Program-made: the position numbers and the translations under genes
NCBI RefSeq assembly: GCF_003573695.1
Contig: NC_039362.1
Span: 114,121,120-114,185,119, forward strand
Length of the DNA: 64,000 nucleotides
Reading direction: 5' to 3'
Source: Papaver somniferum
Taxonomy: Eukaryota; Streptophyta; Magnoliopsida; Ranunculales; Papaveraceae
Shown: positions 23,471-34,003 of the stretch, in pieces
How the letters are laid out: the number at the start of each line of letters is the position of its first letter
How positions within the stretch are numbered: position 1 is the stretch's first letter
The notes under the pieces: model-generated
Told to the model about the DNA's origin: nothing
What the model saw: the letters and a program-made list of their open reading frames with translations, nothing else
Database searches by the model: none

Positions 23471-24912
23471 TTTCTTATCAATGAAAACTGGTTCGGCCAG
23501 GGAGGATGGTAAGGTTAATTTCTCAGTCATTTGAGCAGAAAGGGTTTGAATATCTTGATACAAGTTTTGAGTGTTCTCTGTTGAGTTTGGGATTTCCATC
23601 AGGTAAGAGAATTGGATATATATATAAATTTGGTTTGATTGAGATCAGTGTTCCAAGTAACTAATATACAATACAGTTTTAGAGAAAAGAATCTCTTGTT
23701 GGTACTGTACTGATATTGATCACATACAATATGAATGAAGAAAAGGCAAGAGGGGTTTATTTGTTAATGTATTTGAACCTTAAAAAGGGAATGGGAAGAC
23801 TGTTGACTAATATCTGGAAGTGTTTCAGGAGAAATTTGGTGTAAGGTAGTTGTTGATGTACTGCAAAGACTGTGTTGGGGTAGAGGTTTATCATATGGGA
23901 TGTCACTTTCGTATCCATGCTTTATGGACACCATCAGATTTGACATATTCACGTGAGTTTGATGATAATGAATCCAAGTAAGGACAAACCCAATAATACA
24001 TTGTTGGCTTTCCTAGGGTAGAGGAAAGATAATAAAAATGGAATTAGAAGACTGTTGACTAATATCTGGAATTTTTTCAGGAGAAATTTGGTGTAAGGTA
24101 GTTGTTGATGTACTGCAAAGACTGTGTTGGGGTAGAGGTTTATCATATGGGATGTCACTTTCGTATCCATGCTTTATGGACACCATCAGATTTGAGATAT
24201 TCACGTGAGTTTGATGATAATGAATCCAAGTAAGGACAAACCCAATAATACATTGTTGGCTTTCCTGGGGTAGAGGAGGGTGGTAATGCCTGACGTAGTT
24301 TGTGGTAGGTGGATATTTAATGGGTTTGTCTTTTGTTTGATAGACATAGGTGTGGTAGTACAAACTGCCAAACGTAATAATGGTAGAAGAGATGTAGAAT
24401 GGGGAGTAAAGATGGGATTGTGGGAAAAATAATGTTGTAGTTGATGGATTTGAAAGGATTGTTGTGGTTCAATAGGTGTCATAGATTTGGCTTTAGAGCT
24501 AGTAACCCATCTAGCAGATATGCCCCAGACCGCAATGGTGCCTCTCAACTGGTGCTGCATTCTTCTAGTCAGCATAAACACAAAATTTTAATTAGACCCA
24601 AAAATACTTTGTAAGAGTTAGATGACCTACCAATGCACCACTTGAAGGCAGTTCCATGGGAAGTTATGGGTAATGAAGGGGTTAGGTGTTGAAAATAGGG
24701 GTTTATAGGGTAATTATGATGAGGAAGTTGGATTGAGGACACATGGCTTTGAAGGGGCGTGAGTAACCAAGCGACGGGACTGATTACCAAAATCCATAAA
24801 TGGCAGTTAATGAATGCATTTTTGCCTTTAAAAGGATGGTTTCAGATGAGATTAACATAACCATTAGCAATTTTACCAGAAGAAGGAAAAACTAGGTATA
24901 TGATCTGTAAGT
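23471..24912. other. non-LTR sequence with tandem duplication, no clear gene
   Basis: Flanks element B on the right. Short minus-strand ORFs (for example 24201-24581) exist because the tandem duplication is open in that frame. None has a domain I recognise. It may be the upstream region of the gene at 24913. Confidence 0.35.
23783..24285. repeat. 252-bp tandem duplication
   Basis: Two copies. The phrase AGACTGTTGACTAATATCTG starts at 23797 and again at 24049, and identity runs through CACCATCAGATTTGA. A few substitutions separate the copies. The junction phrase TTGGCTTTCCT(A/G)GGGTAGAGG closes both units. Confidence 0.85.
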
Positions 24913-25635
24913 ATGGCAAGTTCCAGTAACCCCATTCCGGCCGATGCTACAACTTCTGATCAATACCAATTAGCCAAAACTCAAGATTTTTCACTTCCGA
25001 TGGATGAATTAATGAGGTTGAGAGATGAAGTTCAAAGTGAGACAAACAGGCGTGCAAGTGAAGAGGCACAACGACAAAGAGAAGAGGACGAGAAGAAGAG
25101 AAGAGAAGAAGAAGAAGAAACTGAGTCACTCTATTGTGCATGGTTACCACATCATTTTTCACGAGTTGATCGGAAGGAAGAGGAGCGATCTGAAAGGTAT
25201 CAGAAAGGTCCAAAGTACGGCAATGCGACTGAAAGTGACTCTGAGAGAGGATCTGATGCAGGATTTGAGTACCCATTAGAAGAGATAAATACCAGTGAGG
25301 AGGATTATGGTGCTGCTGAAGATAAGAGAAAGATGGAGAAATATCTTGATTGGAAGCTACGAAGGCGTTTTGAGTTTGAGAGAGCCAATCCCAAGATATT
25401 TGCCAGAACCATGCATGAAGGAGAACCCAGGGTTGAGAAGAAAGATCTTGTGATAATTCACCCTCGAGTTGCTTGTTCCAGTGATTCTGATGAAGATCTC
25501 CCTGAAGCGTCCAGTGATGAAGAGGATGATGAAGATTCGTCATCAGGAGATAGTGATACATCCCCTGCTTCGTCAGGTAGCAGCTGCAGTGAACGATATG
25601 AGGAGGACTGGAGCTACGATAAGGAGGACTATTAA
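24913..25635 (+). CDS. unrecognised acidic, charged 240-residue protein
   Basis: An ATG-started, uninterrupted ORF of 240 codons. I do not recognise the family. Residues about 30-72 are a run of Arg, Glu and Lys (RQREEDEKKRREEEEE) likely to form a long helix or coiled coil. Residues about 100-150 are mixed charged with Tyr. Residues about 188-240 are a Ser/Asp/Glu-rich acidic tail (SSDSDEDLPEASSDEEDDED). No signal peptide or membrane segment is present. The tail recalls chromatin or RNA-processing proteins, but low complexity makes that weak. It stands alone between retroelements and could be a host gene, one exon of a longer gene, or a fragment from an unidentified transposon. Antisense ORFs across it are shadows. 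Confidence 0.5.
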   Translation: MASSSNPIPADATTSDQYQLAKTQDFSLPMDELMRLRDEVQSETNRRASEEAQRQREEDEKKRREEEEETESLYCAWLPHHFSRVDRKEEERSERYQKGPKYGNATESDSERGSDAGFEYPLEEINTSEEDYGAAEDKRKMEKYLDWKLRRRFEFERANPKIFARTMHEGEPRVEKKDLVIIHPRVACSSDSDEDLPEASSDEEDDEDSSSGDSDTSPASSGSSCSERYEEDWSYDKEDY

Positions 25636-27979
25636 ATTTCTCTTTTGGGGTATAGAGGTGGCCAAACTTTCAGACTTTGAAAAAAGTTTGATTATGATTA
25701 ACAAGTTTTTTCCCAGGTGGCTGCATCTATGCTTACTCCTTGTCTTTTGAATTTTGCCGGTGATGTTGGTAAACAGATTTTTGATGGTGCTTTCTTTTTG
25801 GCCGGTTTTGGTAAGTGAAGTTTTTGTTCCTTTTTGTGGGTTACAGGTAATGGTATTGCTTTTTGTGAAGTTGATGATGGTAGATATATGTTTGTTTTGA
25901 TCAGTGATGTCTTGGTAGTGGGATATTTGATTGTAAATTGGGTGATGGGTATCAAATTGTAGGTCTGTAAAAAAGACAGACGGGGTTGGGATATGTTTGA
26001 AGTTGTTTTTGGTACTTTCAATGGTAATGATGATGATTTTAGTTTTCTGAAAATATTTACTTTTAAATCTTGTAATGGAGATGCACCAATTAGTAAGAAG
26101 AACAATGAAGAACCTTAGTAAGCTGTTGATGATTGGGCAGGAGTTCCTAAAATTGCTATGAAATTCACTAAATTGCATTTGAAGTTCTTGAGATACCAAT
26201 ACACTTTTTTGAGAGCTGAAACGGTAGATCGAGCCAAACAACAACAGTTGAGTTCTGTTTTTGGGATAATAATTTTTCTCGCATCTAGGGGTTTTAGTTC
26301 TATCTGTTGTTCCTCATACGGTTTAGTACCCAATTTTTCTGTCCATTGTTTTCCTTTCAAGTTTCAAACTTTCATTTTGAAAATTTGGGTAATTCATGCT
26401 AATGAATCTTGCTTTTGTAATTTTGATCTATCCTGCAATTTTGATCTTGGCTCGTGGGTATTTTGAAAATGAAAAACTGTAGTAGAGCCAAGAAAGTGAT
26501 GTCATTATGTTTAGTTTCACTCATCATAGAGCAATTTATGACCCTAAACTAATTTACTAGGACATACCAATTGATTAATTTTGATTTCCATTGACAACTT
26601 TTTTAAATGAAATCCAGATTGTAAGAATTGATAGTTGAATTTTAGTTGGGTATGAGTTTTGGATTTCATCCTTAGTTGTAGTATAGAAAGATTACGTTTG
26701 TGAACATTACATGTTTGTGTAAATGCCAAATTGAATACCATTTTAGTTTGTACTCATTTTTAATTCAAAATCTTCCGTTATTCTGTTATTGGAAGAATGT
26801 AAACATCGTGCTGATCTAATTCTTTATTTAGATTTTGGATTAGTGTTCTTTTAAAAGATGTTATGTTTTTATAGAGATGTCTTGAACACCTAAGTCATAG
26901 TGGTATAAGAGTGACAGGAAAGAGGGAAGTTGTAGTTGGTTTACATGTCATTGCTTCTTTTGAAAGTTGATGCTATTGTGACTATTGTCCAGTCTCATAC
27001 ACCCGGTCTTGAAATCATCATCCATGAAGCAGATTTTGCCATTTCTGCAGCTGGGAAAGCGCATCTTTTACGTGGAGATTCTGCTACAAAATTCATGCTT
27101 TCATTTGCTATAGTATTAGATGGCTTGGCTTCTAGGAAGTTGATTTTTAGTCTATATTCCGTAAAATGTTACATTCTTTCACATATTTATCAGAAGTGTG
27201 TATGGCTTATGTAATTTTGTTAGCTTTGCTAAGTTAGAGAAGATATGAACAAAAATCAAACAGAAAACACACATAGTCAGTACTTATGACTTGCATGTAA
27301 ACTTGAATGTGGTGTTGCCTTCTATTTGTTCTTTACGATTCTTTGACTTGAACTGTAACATAATGGTTAAGGGTGATTGGATTAAATTCAGAGCTGCTGT
27401 TATTGAGTTGGGTAGTATGTTGTTATGTGTACCTTTTTGTTGATAGTTACAAGTATGATTGATAACTTGCTTTGGTGAAGAGATAAGAGTCAAAAAAATT
27501 TGGAAGATGTTACTATTGTTAAAATTAGATCACCAGCGCGCCCCTTCCGTCCCCGTGCCATTATGGCATGGACAATCCACTAGTCTGTATATTATCAAAA
27601 ACAATGTAATTTTATACTTACAGTACTCAGTTGTTCCCTCTGGTTCAGAGTATTACATCTATAAACTATAATCATGTATACTGTATGAAATGCTCAGATG
27701 ATAATATTCACTTCAACTTTAAGAATGTCAGTGATTCGGTGCTGAGAGTCTATGCCATTTCTGTCATTCCCAGTCTTGAGTCAAGGCTCTCTAAGCAGAC
27801 AATGGGTCAAGAGGAAACTTTGTAGAGAATACATAAAAGTGGAGGGATTCAACTGCTTCAGCTCCGGCTCTCTGGACACCAAGTTTCTATGATGCAATCA
27901 AACATTGGAGCAGCGCAAAAATGACAGGAACCACGCCAATTGCTCCCCTAGGCATTGTGCGTGTTTTTAACTGCCCAAG
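25636..27979. other. AT-rich non-LTR stretch, possible exons not assigned
   Basis: No long ORF. A readable segment at about 25718-25815 (SMLTPCLLNFAGDVGKQIF) ends at a GTAAGTGAAG donor-like site. Another, at about 25965-26115, begins after a possible AG acceptor. Further short readable pieces are at 26936-27214 and 27700-27825. They might be exons of one gene continuing from 24913, but I cannot connect them in frame with confidence and recognise no domain. Confidence 0.3.
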
Positions 27980-28015
27980 TTTTTTTTTTTTTGGTAAATC
28001 CAAATATGTATTAAT
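27980..28015 (-). other. LINE D 3' terminus with poly-A
   Basis: On the minus strand, ATTAATACATATTTGGATTT is followed by ACC and 13 A residues (27992-27980 as T on plus). It continues the 3' UTR that breaks off at 36389 beside element C. Confidence 0.75.
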
Positions 28016-30413
28016 TGTTAGAGCACTGCTCGGTCAAACTCGCATGCGTTGATATCTCAAGCATGTTTGTCAATGTTAGTGATCAAAACTATAAGTCTTG
28101 ATTTCTAGTCTCTTATAGCTAAGTCTCGGTCTAGGATAGTAAGTGTAGTTGAGCTCAAGGACTTCATGGAGATTCATTATACAAGAAGAAGATCTACTCA
28201 AGGAACCGGTGGAACTTCTCGACAAAAAGATATGTGGAGACTTGAACTTATCTGTCACTCAAAAGTCTATCTATTCTATCTCCTACTCTTTGAGACAAAA
28301 GTCGTATGCTATATATATAGACTAGATCATACACATTTGGTATTTCGAGCCGAGTATACCTCGCCTATCTATATCTCGAAATATGTGTTGGTAAGATTTT
28401 CGCTTCGACCAAGTTTATCTTTACCTAATGACGAAAGTCATGAATGTTTCAATTACCTTGAAAATTGCTTTGACGAGAAATAGTGTAACAACTATATAAC
28501 GTCCTCTAAGAATGTTTCAATGATTGGAATGAGAGCTTAAATTACATAACCAATGGATTCCTTGAACCAAAGTTTTCGAACTTTGTTGATCAAGAGAACC
28601 GGAAGTATGGCAAGGGCCAAGTCTGCGAACTCAGTCCGCGAACTGACGAAGTTCTCAAACCCGAGAATTTCTGCTGGAGTTGACAAACTACTTGCGTGAG
28701 CCCAGTCCGCGAACCCAATCTGCGAACCGGCGTAGTTCTCGAACCCGAGAATTTTTGCTGGAGTTTGTAAACTCTATCCGGTGTCTTAAGTCCGCGAACC
28801 TAGTCTGCGAACTTGAGAAGGTTATATATCTAAAGATGATTTCTGAACTTAATCTTAAAAGACTAAGGAATGCATTTGCAAACCGTGGCTATTAAAGTTC
28901 ATGAACCTATTCGAGTGAATCAAATCATCTTTGCTTCAATTGTGTCTTGTGTAGTTACATAAGATTTCCTTGCAATTGAACAACTCTCTTAACTAATTCA
29001 TTTGAGTCAATTGAACTAGTTATGGCGAAGAAGAACATGGTTGATATGAAACGCTCATATGGTTAACCTCTTTGGGTAGACTATTGTTGAACCAACAATG
29101 TACACGTTTGGGTGCGGTTAACAAACCTAGAAGCGTACAGTCATTTGTGTATGACAAGCTAAGTTTTCGATCTAACGATTGAGAAATATTATCTTGAATC
29201 AAAATCAGGTTTTCATCTAACGGTGAATATTGATTGCTTTGTAACTAAGGAAAAACCCTGATTTGAAAGGCTATATAAAGGAGACATTTAGCATTGAGAA
29301 AACTAATCCCCACACATCCGTGTGATACTAGTTTCTCTGCTAGAGTCGATTCTCCTTTAACCTTTGGTTTTCTTCTTCTAAACCAGGTTAACGACTTAAA
29401 TACTTCATTGGGATTGTGAAGCCAGACCGATACTACTTTTATCGTAGTTGTGTGATCTGATCTTGCATCTTCTATCGTCACAGTATAATCATATTGATTG
29501 GATTCAGATCGTGAGAGTTCTCCGATAGGCAAGATATAAAAAGTAATCACAAATACTTTCGTCTTATCGTTTGTGATTCCACGACAACTTGTTTCGCTAC
29601 CATGCGATTAAGATTGTTGTGAGGTGATTGATTAATCTAGGCTTTTCTTCGGGAATATAAGACCGGATTATCAATTGGTTCATGTTCACCTTGATTATTA
29701 TCAAAAGACGGAACAAAAACTTTTAGGGTTTTTCTGTGGGAGACAGATTGATCCTTTGATAGAATTTTCTGTGTGAGACAGATTTGTTTATTGTTAAAGC
29801 CTGCGATTTTGGGTCGTAGCAACTCTTAGTTGTGGGTGAGATCATCTAAGGGAATCAAGTGCGCAGTATCCTGCTGGGATCAGAGGCGTAGGGAGTACAA
29901 CTGTACCTTGGATCAGTGGGAGACTGATTGGGGTTCAACTATAGTCCAGTCCGAAGTTATCTTGGAGTAGGCTAGTGTATGTAGTGGCTTAATACAGTGT
30001 GTGTTCAATCTGGACTAGGTCCCGGGGTTTTTCTGCATTTGCGGTTTCCTCATTAACAAAATTTCTGGTGTCTTTGTTATTTTAATTTCCGCATTATATT
30101 GTTTTATCTTTATAATAGAAATAATACAGGTTGTGCGTTAGATAAATAAATTGGAGAATCCGACCTAACGGTTGTTGATTGATATTTATTGACACTTGGA
30201 TATTGGTCTTTGGTACCATCCAAGTTATTCCTTGTATTTGATTAGTACTCGTAGTTTCTGTTTGAGGAAATCAAATCAAGAGAGAGATATAAACTCGTTG
30301 ATATACTTTTAATTGATTGAGTCTTGTTGATTCTCTTAAAAATATATTCGAGTTTATCCATACAGATTGCTAAGCGAAATATTGGGTGGTGTTGTTAGAC
30401 CCCAGCTTTTTCA
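28016..30413 (+). repeat. 5' LTR of Copia C (2398 bp)
   Basis: Begins TGTTAGAGCACTGCTCGGTC and ends CTTTTTCA. Direct-repeat clusters built on AGTCCGCGAAC lie at about 28615-28830. It carries 13 bp more than the 3' LTR, all within that cluster. ORFs inside the LTR are not genes. Confidence 0.9.
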
Positions 30414-30415
30414 AT

Positions 30416-30427
30416 TGGTATCAGAGC
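30416..30427 (+). other. primer binding site of Copia C (initiator Met tRNA)
   Basis: TGGTATCAGAGC two bases after the LTR. Confidence 0.93.
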
Positions 30428-30479
30428 AGGCAAACAAGTTCAAGACCTTACGAGTATGTGTTTGGAGCGATCCTACTCT

Positions 30480-30995
30480 ATGGACAGCTGTGTTATCTCA
30501 GTAAACGTACCACCAGTCTTTGATGGCTCAAACTACTCAGGGTGGAAAGTTGCCAAGTGTGCTTATCTTCAAGCATGTGATTTTCAAACCTGGGTACGTA
30601 TTGTTAAAGGCTATGATCCTCTTGTTAATACAAAAGGAGATGTATCTATACCTAAGGATGTTGGTAGTTATAGTCCTGAAGAATCTCTTGTTGCAATGCA
30701 AAACTCTAACGGATTAAATGCTATCAAACAGGCCGTTACCCCAGACCTTCAGCACTATATGTATACATGCACTAAGTCTAAAGATTCCTGGGATATCTTA
30801 GAAGATGTATTTGAAGACAAGAGATACGGTTCTAAGAAGCATGCCATCAATGGAGGAAATAACCTCAACACCCTCTCCATGAATACCTCTCTTAGACAGG
30901 TGACAATTCATGATCCAAATTCTGTTCAAACCTTTGCATTCAACGTTGTTACCGAGACAAGTAAATCCTCTAACGTGTCTTGGGATGATGAGTGA
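30480..30995 (+). CDS. gag (internally deleted) of Copia C
   Basis: I choose the ATG at 30480 because gag of element B starts at the matching codon; the frame is open from 30456. The N-terminal region reads NVPPVFDGSNYSGWK, the usual Copia gag start. The UBN2-like core begins (TPDLQHYMYTCTKSKDSWD) and then jumps from DVFE to YGSKKHA. Compared with element B (14560-14886) about 60 codons are missing, in frame, so the capsid-like core is removed. The stop at 30995 is followed by degraded gag sequence, so the product lacks the zinc knuckle unless it is made from a longer relative. Confidence 0.65.
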   Translation: MDSCVISVNVPPVFDGSNYSGWKVAKCAYLQACDFQTWVRIVKGYDPLVNTKGDVSIPKDVGSYSPEESLVAMQNSNGLNAIKQAVTPDLQHYMYTCTKSKDSWDILEDVFEDKRYGSKKHAINGGNNLNTLSMNTSLRQVTIHDPNSVQTFAFNVVTETSKSSNVSWDDE

Positions 30996-31830
30996 TGTTC
31001 TAATGATAATAGGTTTGATAAACCATTGTTCACAGAAAGGATCAAGTAATTTGTAAAAAGAAGCATTAGATGTGATAAACATCTCCCGTCAGCTGTTGCT
31101 ACTAAAGATTCTATGAAAGAAAATTCTCTAAGTGTCAACGCTTTAAATGCATCTATTAGATGTGATGAAACCGCAGCTCTCGCAGCAGAAACCTCCACGT
31201 ACTCAGAATTTGAGTCTGACACAGAGATTTTTGAATTCTTGAATAAAGAGGTTCTTCAAGAAAATATTCAATTAAAAGCTTAATTGAAGAAACTAGAATC
31301 TTTAATCCAAGTAAAAGATCTTGAGATAGATTGTCTTAATGATCAATTCACCAGAACCGTTGTTCTAAAGGAAAAAGAGATTAATACTCTCAAAGATGAT
31401 CTTCAACGATTGTCTGGAAGTTCTGATAAAATCTCAACAATGTTATTTGGTCAGAAATCCTTTGGAAATACCAATGGTTTAGGGTTTAAAAGCAAGTCTG
31501 CGGGTGTTGTCAACCATGGTCCAAAGTGTCATGGGAAATCATAGGTTGGCAGTTGTGATAAACAGAAGGCACTTCAACAAGACAAGGAATCATCGATTTG
31601 TTCGTTTTGTGGAAATGCAAATCATGCTCAAAGCACGTGTTGAAATTCAAGAGGAGCAACAAAAGAATGTCCAGACTGCAAAAGAGCATGCAAAAGATGA
31701 AACTGGAGAATCAACAAAAGTCTTATAAAATCAATGCTTCCAGAATCAGAAGAGGAAGGAAACCTGTTTATACAACAAGCCTTGGTAAACAAGGGGAGCG
31801 TCTGGCTCACATTGTCTCTATCTAACTCTA
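30996..31830 (+). pseudogene. degenerate C-terminal gag of Copia C with CCHC knuckle
   Basis: Several short frames carry the rest of gag. 31284-31544 has a heptad-like helix (LIQVKDLEIDCLNDQF). Near 31590 a frame reads CSFCGNANHAQSTC, a CCHC-type knuckle, followed by a stop and a basic Cys-containing segment. Frameshifts and stops separate the pieces, so this part is not translated as one protein in this copy. Confidence 0.55.
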
Positions 31831-32034
31831 GAGATGTTCACATCCTCATCCTTAACTTGATAAAATGAGGCTCTGCATTTGTGTGGCTCAAGTATTGTAT
31901 CTATTTTTGTTAAGAAAATATTCTTCTAACAAAATAGATTGTGGACTTTTAAACTGTGGAAGACTGTGTCAAAGATCTCTAGGGTTTGGCACTTTTAAAT
32001 CTTCTCACATTCTTTTTTCCTCTCATACGTTATC

Positions 32035-32373
32035 ATGGATCCTGTAACCAGAGGCACTTCCAAAAGTGATGCAGTAGAAGCAGTCAACGTATATCTGTGC
32101 AAAGGAATCACTTCCTCGAGGATGATAAAGAAGAAGTCAACAATCTATGAAAAAGGTTCTTCCTCTAACTGTCTCTTTTCCGTGTATCATGATAATCATT
32201 TGAGAGACATGGTGAAAGCTTTAATCAACAAGCGAAATGATCTAAAATATCGAATCATTTCCTCTTTGGAAGAGATAACTCACTATGAACAAAGGTTGTC
32301 TCTAACCAAGAATGCTCTGGGTGATCTAAAAAGAGAATTTAGTGAGTTAACTGACATTTCTGAAGATCTATAG
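32035..32373 (+). CDS. second ORF of Copia C, helical protein of unknown function
   Basis: 112 codons from ATG, MDPVTRGTSKSDAVEAVNV. After a TAG the same frame stays open for about 27 more codons (ELNDPIINGFFNNEKELSVD), so the original protein was about 140 residues. It is polar and mostly helical, with a coiled-coil-like middle (LINKRNDLKYRIISSLEEI). There is no signal peptide or membrane segment, so it does not look like an envelope protein. It occupies the place that extra ORFs hold downstream of pol in SIRE elements. Counterparts by position are at 13051-13263 (element B) and 63487-63891 (element H). Confidence 0.5.
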   Translation: MDPVTRGTSKSDAVEAVNVYLCKGITSSRMIKKKSTIYEKGSSSNCLFSVYHDNHLRDMVKALINKRNDLKYRIISSLEEITHYEQRLSLTKNALGDLKREFSELTDISEDL

Positions 32374-32919
32374 GAATTGAACGATCCCATTATCAATGGA
32401 TTTTTCAATAATGAGAAGGAGTTGTCTGTAGATGCCTTGAGGAAAATCTACAATGCCTAGTAAGTCTTCTTTTTGGTTTAGTTGGAAGAATAACTAGTGC
32501 TTTGAATAGCGATGATTGTGACTACACATAGCTATTATTTTCATCTTCTTGTTTTTAGGTTTTTGGTTTAAAATTCTAAAACTATTTGGAGGATGACGTT
32601 TTTCAATATTTTTGATTTTGTTATATTGCAACTTGTTATGGCTCATTTGTGTTTACGTCCGTGAACTTTGTTGTCCCATATTTCTGTCAAAAGTAAAGTC
32701 GTTCATGATCGGTATTCACGTATTGGTTTAAGAATGAATAGACTTTTGACATATACAAAAGTTAAGCCTATATTGTCAACCCTTGACGGAAGATAGGTTA
32801 AAATCTTTTGTATCCAAGGATTATTGCTATTGTATATGCTTGTGCAAAAGAATGAATCCTTGTGTATTCCACGGTATAGATCTTCATTGATCCATCTTTT
32901 TGTATTACCATGAGGCTCC

Positions 32920-33200
32920 GTAATGTGTCTTATGTTGAGCACGATACAACTAAGTTGATTATTTTTGATTAGCTTGGTTGGTTGTTCCGTGAGGTACGTT
33001 ATGTTGAGCATTTAAAACTAAATTAATCATCTTCTTGGTTATTTAGTTATTACTCCACAAGTTCTCTTGTTTGAGTACATGAACGATTAAGCCAATCACT
33101 CTCTTGTATAATTAACTTAGTTGTTGCTCCGTAAGTTTACTTATGTTGAGCACAATGAATTAAATTGATCACTTTTGTGGTTAATTTGATTATGTATTCT
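32920..33200. repeat. diverged tandem repeats in 3' interior of Copia C
   Basis: Roughly 70-80-bp units built on CTTATGTTGAGCA, then a TTAATTTGATCA-like core, then TTGTTGCTCCGTAAG. About four units. The same array lies inverted at about 62650-62940 in element H. Confidence 0.7.
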
Positions 33201-33574
33201 GATTAGATTATTCATGGGTTTACTTATGAATAATTTGATTGAGTCTTGGATGTAAAAATCATCCTCATGGTTTTGGTGTCCAATAAAATCCTTCGTTTCT
33301 CTTGAAATTAAGGTTGCTCGTTGTTGTTCCCTTGAGAATGACATCTAATGGGGGAGAGTTCTTTTGAACTTGTGCTTAATGGTCATATCTTGAGGGGTGT
33401 GCGGCTTTGGAATTTTACAGGGGTTATCTTGTATCTTTAAACTCCTTGATGAATGTTGTTAGCTTCGGCTATATGATTGCATCTACATAAGATGATGTGT
33501 GTTTCTTTATCTCAGTCATGAAATGTCTCTTACGGAAATTTCATTATGATCCCGTTCTTGTACCTTTGCCAATT

Positions 33575-34003
33575 TTATTGACAAAAAGGGGGAGAATTAA
33601 TATGTAGTTCACACTACAAATACATATGGTTTTCGGATCATTGTATAAGGGGGAGTGGTTTTCATGTGAGATGGAGTATTGACTAAGGGGGAGTGATACA
33701 TATCACCATAGTATTATTGTTGAAGTTGTGATACAATTGGATTTTGACACTATGTAATAATACTATGACACTGTATAACAATGATCAAGACCGATGCTTT
33801 CTCATTGTTATAGCTACTGATCTTCAACAACGGTGATGCTAAACTTACAACCTTTAGGATCATTGGAGTACTTGGAAGTGACGAAGATTTCGAGGAATGT
33901 TGAAGATTAGACATGTGGAATAGGAGCTACTAAAGTTTCATTATCTTTTTTGTATTCCATATGTATTGATAGTTTTGTCACTAAAATTGACAACTGGGGA
34001 GAT
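33575..34003 (+). other. G-rich tracts and polypurine tract of Copia C
   Basis: AAAAAGGGGGAGAA at about 33583, GGGGGAGTGG at about 33650, GGGGGAGTGA at about 33688, and the tract next to the LTR, CAACTGGGGAGAT (33991-34003). Only the last sits at the polypurine position. The others are typical of SIRE-like elements, and three equivalents are found in element H. Confidence 0.75.

Noticed and set aside
24947..25561. Minus-strand ORF of 204 codons
   Set aside because: Antisense shadow of the charged plus-strand ORF. Its His/Gln/Leu-rich composition is the complement of Glu/Lys codons.
25573..26244. Minus-strand ORF of 223 codons
   Set aside because: AT-rich, Ile/Thr/Lys-rich, with no domain. 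It overlaps possible plus-strand exons and probably reflects base composition.
30416..30427. Possible Met-tRNA gene
   Set aside because: Only the 12-nt complement of the tRNA 3' end is present, in the primer-site position. There is no cloverleaf.
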